Assembly: GCA_023230795.1 (NCBI GenBank)
Contig: JALNWR010000044.1
Location: forward strand, 1-15,014
Length of the DNA: 15,014 bases
DNA from: Candidatus Cloacimonadota bacterium
GTDB lineage: Bacteria > Cloacimonadota > Cloacimonadia > Cloacimonadales > Cloacimonadaceae
Reading direction: 5' to 3'
This document shows, in pieces, positions 1 to 6,396 of this stretch; within the stretch, counting starts at the first letter, position 1; each line of letters begins with the position of its first letter. The position numbers and the translations under genes are program-made. The notes under the pieces are model-generated. The model worked only from the letters and a program-made list of their open reading frames with translations. It did no database searches and was not told where the DNA came from.

Positions 1-118
1 TCGCTTCCGGTTGCTCTCCACCCCACCTCGCGGTGACGCAGTTACCTTCAGCTGCAGGGCTTGACGATACCCTGAATCGGACTTTCACCGATCTGATATG
101 TGTCGCTCACAGGCGCAC
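1..118 (-). mobile_element. Group II intron, 5' end (partial, domain I region)
   Basis: Read on the minus strand, the segment begins GTGCGCC at 118, the GUGYG-type 5' terminus of group II introns. About 30 bases in comes CGGTGAAAGTCCG, which matches the GGUGARAGUCC element near the start of many bacterial group II introns. The pattern CTGAAGG, a TCACCGCGAGGTG hairpin, and AACCGGAAGCGA then follow, again in the style and order of domain I. The intron continues off the left edge, so the reverse transcriptase ORF and the catalytic domains V and VI are not visible. The structural class cannot be assigned from 118 bases. The call rests on remembered consensus elements, not on a covariance search. 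Confidence 0.75.
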
Positions 119-124
119 AATGTC

Positions 125-137
125 GTCCCTACGGGAC
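125..137. repeat. Small GTCCC-TAC-GGGAC hairpin beside the intron
   Basis: A perfect 5-bp inverted repeat with a three-base loop (GTCCC TAC GGGAC). It lies in the 5' exon side of the intron, six bases from the predicted 5' splice junction at 118/119. It could be the intron's target hairpin, as class C group II introns insert just after stem-loops, or part of a dispersed extragenic palindrome family. Only one copy is visible here, so the repeat-family idea cannot be tested within the window. Confidence 0.5.
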
Positions 138-360
138 TCGCTATGTTGGTATTTTGAACCGAGATTATGAACCATTTTTAATCAAGGTAAAAATGAAACA
201 TGTGGATATAGATGAGAGCTAAGATACGATGTTTAAACCCATTATAGAAAGCATAGCTTGGTGTTTCGGGAGAATTCCTGCTATCTTAAAACTTGACATT
301 AATCAACATCCTTGCAAAGTAAGCTAAGCATCATTATTATCGAAATTATGGGAGTTACTT
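138..360. other. AT-rich intergenic stretch, no gene supported
   Basis: There is no open frame of useful length or protein-like composition. A nine-codon frame at 193 (MKHVDIDES) has a weak AAGG upstream but nothing else in its favour. A TTGACA box at 293-298 could be a -35 element for the downstream methyltransferase remnant, but no good -10 hexamer lies 16-18 bases further on. GGGAG at 350-354, six bases before the ATG at 361, is a normal ribosome binding site. Confidence 0.5.
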
Positions 361-968
361 ATGTCAAACTATAGAATATTCGGAATTCACTATGACGCAT
401 TCATGGATTTTGCAAGCTATTTTTATCGTTTTATGGATCGCGTATCTTCAAGATATACAATCAATACGGAATCTGTTCTTGAGATTGCATGTGGTACAGG
501 GAGGAATCTACAATATTTTAAAACTTCCCAGCTTTTGTGTGGATTAGATATATCTCCCGAAATGTTGAATTCAGCAAAGTTGAATACTCCAAATGGATTT
601 CAACCTTCCAATCTGTGGTTAGACATCTCAAGCCCAACGGATATTTCATATTTGATATAAATACTCCCTTTGCTTTAAATATGCCGACAATAAAGCGTAC
701 GATGTTCCGGCAAAGCAATGATGATTATCTGATTATGCAGTACTACAATAGCGGCATTGATCAAGCTATTTGGGACCTACATTTTTTCATTCAGCAAGAG
801 ATGAATAAATACTTGCATTACTCTGAATCAATAGTTGAGGCATCATTTAATGTAGAGCTCATCAAAGATGATCTTTTAAGTGTATTTTCTTCAGTAGATA
901 TGTTTAATGATATGCTTGAAGCTCCCAATGAGAATGAGCAGCGGGTTTTCTTTATCTGTAAAAAATAG
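361..968 (+). pseudogene. Class I SAM-dependent methyltransferase, internal deletion plus frameshift
   Basis: Frame 1 from ATG 361 encodes a normal methyltransferase N-terminus. It includes motif I, VLEIACGTGRN (residues 39-49), and the acidic-loop strand GLDISPEMLNSA (61-72). Around 585-600 the homology switches to another frame, which reads TFQSVVRHLKPNGYFIFDIN and then the rest of the C-terminal half, ending in FFICKK at 968. Frame 1 itself stops at 660. The switch does more than shift the frame: the segment that normally carries motifs II and III (the D...FD.i...nsl.y region) is missing, about 40-50 codons judged against the usual family length near 245 residues. The gene keeps a good ribosome binding site. 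It is more AT-rich than the genes downstream, consistent with decay or foreign origin. The intact protein would be a small-molecule methyltransferase of unknown substrate. Confidence 0.8.
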
Positions 969-1016
969 CATGATCGATAAAACTCGTCTCAAGAAATGTT
1001 CCCGATTTCTAACTCG

Positions 1017-1664
1017 TTATTTCACCCCCACCCTCTTACAATACTTATAAATAGGACAGATATCGCAATTCGGTTTACGCGGTTTGCACAAGTTTTGGCC
1101 AAAGGCCACCACATGGGAATTGATATTCAGCCAGTGCTTTTTGGGCAATTTCTGGCGCAAGGCCATCTCGGTTTCAAGGGGGTTTTTGGTTTTGACATAG
1201 CCCCAGCGGTTACAGATTCGATGCACGTGGACATCCACACAGATGGCGGGCAGAGAGAAAGCTACGGTGCGCACCAGGTTTGCCGTCTTCCGTCCCACCC
1301 CGGGCAGCTTCAAGAGATCATCTATCTCAGATGGGACCACTCCGCCAAATTCCTCATTCAGTACTTTGGGTAGCTGTTTGAGATGCTGGGTCTTGGTATT
1401 GTGAAAGCCCACCGGGTAGATGATCCGGTCCAGCTCCTCGGCGCTGATGGCATCCAGATCATCCGCGTTGTTTACCACTTTGAAGAGTTCATCCACCACT
1501 TTGGCTGTGGTTTCATCTTTGGTGCGGGCGCTGAGGATGGTGGCTATCAGCACTTTGAAGGGCTGTTCTGTCTTGGCCTGAATCAAATCCACGATAGGGG
1601 TTTTCACGCTGTGAAAATGGGTATTCAGCTCTTTCATTACGGCGTCTATATCATTATTTGTCAT
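1017..1664 (-). CDS. nth: Endonuclease III (DNA glycosylase/AP lyase)
   Basis: This base-excision repair enzyme removes oxidised pyrimidines and nicks the resulting abasic site by beta-elimination. The 215-residue length is normal for the family. Visible hallmarks are the ILSARTKD segment (43-50), the helix-hairpin-helix LPGVGRKTAN (120-129) with catalytic Lys126, Asp144 in the VDVHVHR motif, and a complete 4Fe-4S loop C-x6-C-x2-C-x5-C at Cys193, 200, 203 and 209. All catalytic residues are present, so the enzyme should be active. AAGGAG lies five bases before the ATG, which fixes the start. The gene is divergent from the SRAP abasic-site protein across about 100 bases. It converges on the methyltransferase remnant with no clear terminator in the 48 bases between them. 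Confidence 0.96.
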   Translation of the reverse strand: MTNNDIDAVMKELNTHFHSVKTPIVDLIQAKTEQPFKVLIATILSARTKDETTAKVVDELFKVVNNADDLDAISAEELDRIIYPVGFHNTKTQHLKQLPKVLNEEFGGVVPSEIDDLLKLPGVGRKTANLVRTVAFSLPAICVDVHVHRICNRWGYVKTKNPLETEMALRQKLPKKHWLNINSHVVAFGQNLCKPRKPNCDICPIYKYCKRVGVK

Positions 1665-1686
1665 TGTTACTCCTTAGACTTTTTAC

Positions 1687-1703
1687 AGCCGGCAAAGTCG
1701 GCT
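1687..1703 (+). other. Short hairpin between nth and the SRAP gene
   Basis: AGCCGGC AAA GTCGGCT can form a 7-bp stem with a triloop. One pair is G-U as plus-strand RNA, which becomes an A-C mismatch on the other strand, so if real it favours the transcript reading toward the SRAP gene. It is short and not followed by a T-run, so it is not a convincing terminator. It could be a dyad operator in the shared divergent promoter region. I see no strong -35/-10 pair nearby. Confidence 0.25.
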
Positions 1704-1754
1704 AACAAAATATCTCTTGCCAATATATCCGAGCCCAAAATAATTGTCAACCAT

Positions 1755-1761
1755 AAAGGAG
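1755..1761 (+). promoter_or_regulatory. Shine-Dalgarno AAAGGAG that points to an ATC start
   Basis: AAAGGAG is an almost perfect anti-SD match, and six bases (ACTAAA) separate it from ATC at 1768. The next codon is TGC, so the product would begin M-C-G-R-F exactly as SRAP proteins do. The only other in-frame candidate, TTG at 1744, has no SD in front of it and would put this AAAGGAG inside the coding sequence. Confidence 0.7.
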
Positions 1762-1767
1762 ACTAAA

Positions 1768-2457
1768 ATCTGCGGAAGATTTGTTCAAGTAATACAACAC
1801 AAAGAATTGCAAAAGCTGGAGCGTGAACTGAAAGCTCAGATCAGCTCCGAGCAGATGACGATTTCTTACAATGTAGCTCCAACGCAAACGGTGATGGCGA
1901 TAGTGAGCAAGGGCGAGCTGCGCTATAATGGCTATTTCCGCTGGGGCCTCGTTCCTTCCTGGATGAAGCAGATTCCCTCCAGGCCTATGATCAACGTCCG
2001 CTCTGAGACCATCACAGAAAAGCCTTCTTTCAAGGCATCTTTTTTGCGGCGCCGCGCATTAGTGCCGGTCAATGGCTTTTATGAATGGCAGGCTCCGGGA
2101 AAGATCCCGTATTACATATATCCGGCCCAAGGTTCACTGCTCTATCTGGCAGCGATTTACGATGTATGGCAGGGGGATGATGGCAGTTGGCTGCCCAGCC
2201 TTGGCATTATCACTACAGCCGCGAACAGCTTTATGAAAAAACTGCATCACCGCATGCCGGCTATGGTCAGGGAAGAGGGGATTGATACTTTTTTGGACTC
2301 AAAATTGCAAGATATCAGAATGGCGCGGGAGCTTTTGATTCCGGCCCCGGACGACATACTTGAATGCCATCGTGTGAGTCCGGCAGTAAATAAAGTGGCA
2401 AATAACTATCCGGATCTGATCCGGGAAAACGAAGATTGGGAAGAGACTCTCTTTTGA
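1768..2457 (+). CDS. yedK: SRAP-domain abasic-site protein (YedK/HMCES type)
   Basis: SRAP proteins bind abasic sites in single-stranded DNA and form a thiazolidine crosslink through an N-terminal Cys, shielding the lesion. Starting at ATC 1768 gives 229 residues beginning (M)CGRF, with the catalytic Cys at position 2. The rest of the active site is intact: Asn76 in INVRSET, Glu106 in GFYEW, the TTAAN segment (149-153) and His160 in LHHRMP. WGLVPSW (59-65) and FLRRRALVP (92-100) are also typical. No ATG, GTG or TTG supports the Met-Cys N-terminus. Position 1768 is ATC, and a TTG start at 1744 would bury the Cys at residue 10. The HD-GYP regulator starts eight bases after the stop, so the two are probably co-transcribed. 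I am very sure of the family and moderately sure of the start. Confidence 0.93.
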   Translation: MCGRFVQVIQHKELQKLERELKAQISSEQMTISYNVAPTQTVMAIVSKGELRYNGYFRWGLVPSWMKQIPSRPMINVRSETITEKPSFKASFLRRRALVPVNGFYEWQAPGKIPYYIYPAQGSLLYLAAIYDVWQGDDGSWLPSLGIITTAANSFMKKLHHRMPAMVREEGIDTFLDSKLQDIRMARELLIPAPDDILECHRVSPAVNKVANNYPDLIRENEDWEETLF

Positions 2458-2464
2458 ATAGAAT

Positions 2465-3547
2465 ATGAAAATACAAAAACCACGTGTATTGGTAATAGAC
2501 GACGACATTTCCATTCTGGATTGCGTACGCTTGAGCCTGAAAAATGAAAAAGATTATACTGTAACCACTATGCACGATCCTGAGCAGGCCTTGGAAATGA
2601 TCTATGAAGGTGGTATTTCTACTGTAATTAGTGATGTGAAGATGGGAAAATTAAGTGGACTGGATATACTCAAAGCGGTACGCGAGTACGATGACAGAAT
2701 CCCCGTGGTCCTGATTACCGGCTCTTCGGATGAAGAGGTCATGCGTAAATCTATCCATCTGGGAGTGTATGAGTTTCTCAAAAAACCCTTTGAAATCAGC
2801 GATCTCATCGTTACGGTGCGACAAGCGCTGGAGGCACATCAGCTCCGCGTTCAAAACAGCAAATACAAAGACAAGCTGAAGACCCTGGTGCTGGAACGTA
2901 CGGCTGAGCTTATGGAGACCAAGGCCAAGCTGGAACGCAGCTATCTGAATACCATCCATGTAATGGTGAATGCCATGGAAGTAAATGACACCTATACTTT
3001 GGGCCATTCCGAGCGGGTCACCGCGATCTCTGTGGGTCTTGGCAAGGTAATGGATTTTAGCTTGGAGGACTTGCGTGAGATCAGGATCGGAGCCCTTTTG
3101 CACGATCTGGGCAAAATAGGCGTGATGAGCAACGTGCTGAACAAAGAGCAAAGCCTTACCGATAGTGAATATGACATCATCAAACGTCATCCCATCGCCG
3201 GCGCTAAGATAGTGGACCCCATGGGTCTGCCCAAGACTGTAAGCAAGATCATCCTCCAGCATCATGAATGGTACAATGGCGAAGGCTATCCCTATGGCCT
3301 GAAGGGTGAAGATATTCATCTTTTTGCCCGTATCGTGAGTGTGGCGGATAGCTTTGATGCTATGACCAGCAAACGCAAATATCGCAGTAATCTGGATTAT
3401 GGGCGTGCCGCACAGGAGATTTATCGAAACCGGGGGCAGCAATTTGACCCTGAAATTGGCAGAATATTTTATGAGAACAGGCAGCAGGTGCTAAGTGTAT
3501 TGACAAATAAGATTGCGCTGGATGATCTGCTGGAAGAGGCATATTAG
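2465..3547 (+). CDS. Response regulator with HD-GYP domain (predicted c-di-GMP phosphodiesterase)
   Basis: This is a cytoplasmic two-component output protein of RpfG-like layout, 360 residues. The N-terminal receiver (about 6-122) has the acidic cluster Asp12-14, phospho-acceptor Asp57 in VISDVKM, Thr85 and Lys107 in LKKP. A charged, probably coiled-coil linker (about 125-160) leads to the HD-GYP domain (about 163-345). Its metal-site residues are all visible: His181 in GHSERV, His213-Asp214 with Lys217 (HDLGK), His242, His266-His267-Glu268, the GYP triplet at 274-276 followed by GLKGE, and Asp295 in VADSFDAM. HD-GYP domains hydrolyse cyclic di-GMP, and the complete motif set predicts activity controlled by phosphorylation. 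No cognate histidine kinase is in the window. The start has little Shine-Dalgarno character and lies seven bases past the SRAP stop, which suggests translational coupling. Confidence 0.95.
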   Translation: MKIQKPRVLVIDDDISILDCVRLSLKNEKDYTVTTMHDPEQALEMIYEGGISTVISDVKMGKLSGLDILKAVREYDDRIPVVLITGSSDEEVMRKSIHLGVYEFLKKPFEISDLIVTVRQALEAHQLRVQNSKYKDKLKTLVLERTAELMETKAKLERSYLNTIHVMVNAMEVNDTYTLGHSERVTAISVGLGKVMDFSLEDLREIRIGALLHDLGKIGVMSNVLNKEQSLTDSEYDIIKRHPIAGAKIVDPMGLPKTVSKIILQHHEWYNGEGYPYGLKGEDIHLFARIVSVADSFDAMTSKRKYRSNLDYGRAAQEIYRNRGQQFDPEIGRIFYENRQQVLSVLTNKIALDDLLEEAY

Positions 3548-3594
3548 AGGGTTATGCGATAAAGCATTCAGAATAAAGCTTGCACACAAGAGAG

Positions 3595-3625
3595 AAAAAA
3601 ACCGGAAGAAGCTTCCGGTTTTTTT
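3595..3625. terminator. Bidirectional intrinsic terminator
   Basis: Seven A, CCGGAAG, loop AAG, CTTCCGG and seven T form a perfectly symmetric 14-bp stem. Read in either direction it is a GC-rich hairpin followed by a T-run. It lies between the convergent HD-GYP regulator gene (ends 3547) and the CoA-transferase subunit B gene (ends 3645) and should stop both transcripts. Confidence 0.93.
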
Positions 3626-3644
3626 GAAGGTTATAGTTTTTAGT

Positions 3645-4307
3645 TTATCCGCCGAAGCTGCCGATTTTATGCGGGGCATCGGGGATGATAAGCTCGGCCT
3701 GAGTGGCGCTGACTACCTCTGCCACCGAAGTACCTTCTGAGAGTTCTTTGAGCACGAGGCCTGCGGGGGTCACCTCGATCACTGCCATATCGGTAATGAT
3801 CAAGCTTACTTTCGCTTTTGCAGTGAGGGGAAGATTGCATTCTTTCAGAATCTTGGGGTTGCCGCGTTTATCGACATGTTCCATGGCTACTATCACTTTG
3901 CGGGCTCCGGTAACGAGGTCCATTGCTCCACCCATACCGGGCACCATTTTTCCGGGGATCATCCAATTTGCCAGATTGCCATGGGCATCCACCTGCAAGG
4001 CTCCCAAAACTGTGGCGTCGATGTGTCCGCCGCGTATGATGGCAAAGCTTAGGGCACTATCAAAGAAAGAAGAGCCTTTGAGTTCGGTGATAAACCCTCC
4101 GCCGGCATTGATCATATCCTGATCTTCGCAGCCTTCTTCGGGACTGGGGCCCACACCCAGCATGCCGTTTTCACTTTGGAAGATCACGTGCACGCCCGCT
4201 GGGATGTAGTTCACTGCCAAAGTAGGCAGACCGATACCGAGATTTACATAATCTCCATCTTTAAATTCCTGGGCGATTCTTTTTCCTATCATTTGTCTCT
4301 TATCCAT
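3645..4307 (-). CDS. atoA: 3-oxoacid CoA-transferase, subunit B (AtoA-like)
   Basis: This is the catalytic subunit of a family I CoA-transferase, which moves CoA between a short-chain acyl- or 3-oxoacyl-CoA and a free acid. The 220-residue length matches AtoA/ScoB. NLGIGLPT (22-29) precedes SENGMLG, where Glu46 is the nucleophile that forms the glutamyl-CoA intermediate. The C-terminal half continues with family segments such as GAMDLV and VTPAGLVLKE. The start overlaps the end of subunit A by eight bases in ATGGATAA, and a strong GGAGG lies six bases upstream of the ATG, so the two subunits should be made together. The exact substrate (acetoacetate, butyrate, propionate or another acid) cannot be read from the sequence; the symbol marks the family. 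In a fermenter the pair would fit amino-acid or butyrate-type fermentation. Confidence 0.92.
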   Translation of the reverse strand: MDKRQMIGKRIAQEFKDGDYVNLGIGLPTLAVNYIPAGVHVIFQSENGMLGVGPSPEEGCEDQDMINAGGGFITELKGSSFFDSALSFAIIRGGHIDATVLGALQVDAHGNLANWMIPGKMVPGMGGAMDLVTGARKVIVAMEHVDKRGNPKILKECNLPLTAKAKVSLIITDMAVIEVTPAGLVLKELSEGTSVAEVVSATQAELIIPDAPHKIGSFGG

Positions 4308-4965
4308 TGCTTACCTCCGTGCTATGAACTATGTAATCCACAAAAACTCCGGGACAAGCAATGAGTTCGGGATCAAGGTCTCCCACTTCTACGATGTGCT
4401 CGGCTTCCACGATGGTGGTTTTGCCGGCCATGGCCATGATGGGATTGCTGTTGCGGGCGGTTTTGCGGAAAACGAGATTGCCCATGCGGTCTGCCATCCA
4501 GGCTTTTACCAGAGCAAAATCGCTGCAAATAGCGGGCTCGAGGATATAGTCTTTGCCTTCTACGGAAAGAATCTGTTTGCCTTCTTCTACCACTGTGCCC
4601 AGTCCGGTGGGGGTAAGGATTCCGCCCAGGCCGGCGCCACAGGCGCGAACTCTTTCCATGAGGGTGCCTTGGGGGACAAGCTCAATATCGATTTCACCGG
4701 CATTCATCTGAGCTTGGATGGTGCGGTTTGTACCCAAATGCGAAACTTGGGCGCTTTTAATCAGTTTGGCGGCGATCAATTTGCCTACGCCTTTGTCTTC
4801 CCAGTCAGACGCGATCACTATCATGTGCAGATCTGGGATTTTGGCTTCAACGATGGCATCGATGATGCTTTCTGGCGCGCCGACAGCCAGAAAACCGCCG
4901 ATGGCCAATCTGCTGCCTGCTTTGATCAAAGCGGCGGCTTCTTTTGCAGAAATTTGCTTTGCCAT
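4300..4965 (-). CDS. atoD: 3-oxoacid CoA-transferase, subunit A (AtoD-like)
   Basis: This is the partner subunit of the heteromeric CoA-transferase, 221 residues as in AtoD/ScoA. The LAIGGFLAVGAPE stretch (20-32) carries the GGF motif that helps form the oxyanion and CoA site. Later segments such as GTNRTIQAQMNAG, the region ending TPTGLGT, and KAWMADRMGNLVFR are typical of the family. AGGAG sits five bases before the ATG. It is the first gene of a two-gene unit and its stop lies inside the start region of subunit B. The preceding 93 bases hold a possible promoter, so the pair need not depend on read-through from hflX. As with subunit B, family and subunit are clear but the acyl substrate is not. 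Confidence 0.92.
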   Translation of the reverse strand: MAKQISAKEAAALIKAGSRLAIGGFLAVGAPESIIDAIVEAKIPDLHMIVIASDWEDKGVGKLIAAKLIKSAQVSHLGTNRTIQAQMNAGEIDIELVPQGTLMERVRACGAGLGGILTPTGLGTVVEEGKQILSVEGKDYILEPAICSDFALVKAWMADRMGNLVFRKTARNSNPIMAMAGKTTIVEAEHIVEVGDLDPELIACPGVFVDYIVHSTEVSNG

Positions 4966-4998
4966 ATTATCTCCTATTTTGATATTTTCTATAATACT

Positions 4999-5026
4999 GA
5001 AATAATCCCCACAGCTATTGTGTCAA
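4999..5026 (-). promoter_or_regulatory. Possible promoter for the CoA-transferase pair
   Basis: On the minus strand TTGACA (5026-5021) is followed after 16 bases by TATTTC (5004-4999), a perfect -35 with a weak -10. A better-looking TATTAT at 4996-4991 is too far away (24 bases). The location, 35-60 bases before the start codon, is sensible. The -10 is the weak point. Confidence 0.35.
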
Positions 5027-5058
5027 GTAAATTGCCAGCAGAAGCTCTTTGCAGGGGC

Positions 5059-6387
5059 TCATTTGGGGACAATGTATTCCTGGATCAGATACCGGTCAGA
5101 GATGCCCAGAATCACGCTGAGGTAGATGCCGTCTTCCTTGTAATCCTCCTGCGTGATCTTGCCGATTTCATGCAGGCGGGAGATCAGCGCATTTTGAGTG
5201 TAGGGCAGATGCAGATGATACAGCCGATTTTCCATCAAGACTTCTTCGATCTTTTGCAAAAGCTCTTCTATCCCTTTGTTTTTGACAGCGCTGATCGCTA
5301 CAGCATCTTCATAATACTTGCTCAGAATCTTGGTCAGGCTGCTGTCAACCAGGTCTGTTTTGTTCAGGACTATAATCTGGGGGATGTCCATAGCGCCGAT
5401 GCTGCCCAGCACATCATTTACTTCATTCACGTAATATTCATGACGCTCATCGGAAATATCTACTATATGCAACAGCAGGTCTGCATCCACCGCTTCCATC
5501 AGCGTAGCCCGAAATGAGGCCACCAGATGATGCGGGAGATTGGAAATAAAGCCTACCGTGTCTGAAAGCACGGCTGGCGCTCCGGTGCTAAGCTTTAGCT
5601 GTCTGCTGGTGGAATCCAGAGTGGCAAAAAGGCGGTCTTCTACCAGCACGCCGGCATCCGTGAGGCGATTGAACAGGGTGGATTTGCCGGCATTGGTATA
5701 GCCCACTATGCAGATTTTCTTGCTATTTTCGCGTTGTTTTCGCTGGGTTTCCTTCTGAGCGGAAATCTGATCTATGGCTCTGTTTATCTTACGAATCTTC
5801 TGGCGGATCAAGCGTTTATCGATCTCGATCTGCTTTTCGCCCGTGCCCCGGCTGGCTGCTCCACCGCCGGCGCGCATGCTGCCGCGTTCCTGATCATAAT
5901 GTGCCCAGATGCGTCTGAGACGGGGAAGTTGATACTGCAATTCGGCTAGCTTGACCTGGAGCTTGGCTTCTTTGCTACGGGCATGATTGTGAAAGATGTC
6001 CAGAATCACTTCGGTACGGTCTATCACCTTGATCTGAAAGGTATCTTCAATATTGCGCCCCTGCACGGGGGTGAGTTCATCGTTGACGATCAGGATATCG
6101 GCCTGCGCCTGGGATATCTTGATGCCGAGGTCTTCCAGAAAACCTTTGCCAAAATAGGTGCTGCGTTCCGGATGGGCTCGTCTCTGGGTATAACGTCCCA
6201 GGATTGCGATTCCGGCGGTATCTGCGAGGCGTTCCAGCTCGTTTAAGGAGGCCTGGGTATCCTCTTCGCTTTCGCGGGGGGGGATCAGGGCTGCGATCAA
6301 GGCAGTCTTTTCGCCCCTTTGCAGTTCCTCCCAGCTTTCTTCTTCTTGTTCGAGCTCCAGCTCGTCCCAGTATTCTTCATTATTCAT
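5059..6387 (-). CDS. hflX: GTPase HflX (ribosome-associated)
   Basis: HflX is a GTPase that binds 50S/70S ribosomes and helps split or rescue stalled ribosomes under stress. The protein is 442 residues. The HflX-specific N-terminal domain spans about 30-205, with YFGKGFLEDL, NDELTPVQGRN and RSKEAKLQVKLAEL followed by the glycine-rich RAGGGAASRGTGE. The G domain follows with G1 GYTNAGKS (229-236), G3 DTVGF (276-280), G4 NKTD (342-345) and G5 SAVKN (366-370). Ahead of the conserved part is a 24-residue tail that is extremely acidic with two Trp. The start lies nine bases after the S8 protease stop and its AGGA overlaps that stop, so it appears to be the last gene of the protease/barrel operon. 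Confidence 0.95.
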   Translation of the reverse strand: MNNEEYWDELELEQEEESWEELQRGEKTALIAALIPPRESEEDTQASLNELERLADTAGIAILGRYTQRRAHPERSTYFGKGFLEDLGIKISQAQADILIVNDELTPVQGRNIEDTFQIKVIDRTEVILDIFHNHARSKEAKLQVKLAELQYQLPRLRRIWAHYDQERGSMRAGGGAASRGTGEKQIEIDKRLIRQKIRKINRAIDQISAQKETQRKQRENSKKICIVGYTNAGKSTLFNRLTDAGVLVEDRLFATLDSTSRQLKLSTGAPAVLSDTVGFISNLPHHLVASFRATLMEAVDADLLLHIVDISDERHEYYVNEVNDVLGSIGAMDIPQIIVLNKTDLVDSSLTKILSKYYEDAVAISAVKNKGIEELLQKIEEVLMENRLYHLHLPYTQNALISRLHEIGKITQEDYKEDGIYLSVILGISDRYLIQEYIVPK

Positions 6388-6396
6388 AAGTTTATC

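Noticed and set aside
1..140. CRISPR repeat or rRNA fragment at the left edge
   Set aside because: There are no direct repeats with spacers, and the segment does not match rRNA core sequences I know. The ordered GTGCG, GGTGAAAGTCC and AACCGGAAGC elements fit a group II intron better.
193..222. Nine-codon frame MKHVDIDES upstream of the methyltransferase remnant
   Set aside because: It is too short, has only a weak ribosome binding site and no leader-peptide logic such as repeated regulatory codons or an attenuator.
361..968. Programmed frameshift joining the two methyltransferase halves
   Set aside because: No slippery heptamer or downstream structure is evident at the join, and the motif II/III segment is absent, so frameshifting alone would not produce a complete enzyme.
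4324..5517. Long plus-strand open frame (397 codons) opposite the CoA-transferase and HflX genes
   Set aside because: It spans the antisense of atoD, the intergenic gap and part of hflX. It has Cys/His/Phe-rich, family-less content and no start signal. The minus-strand genes show full conserved motifs, so this is a shadow frame.
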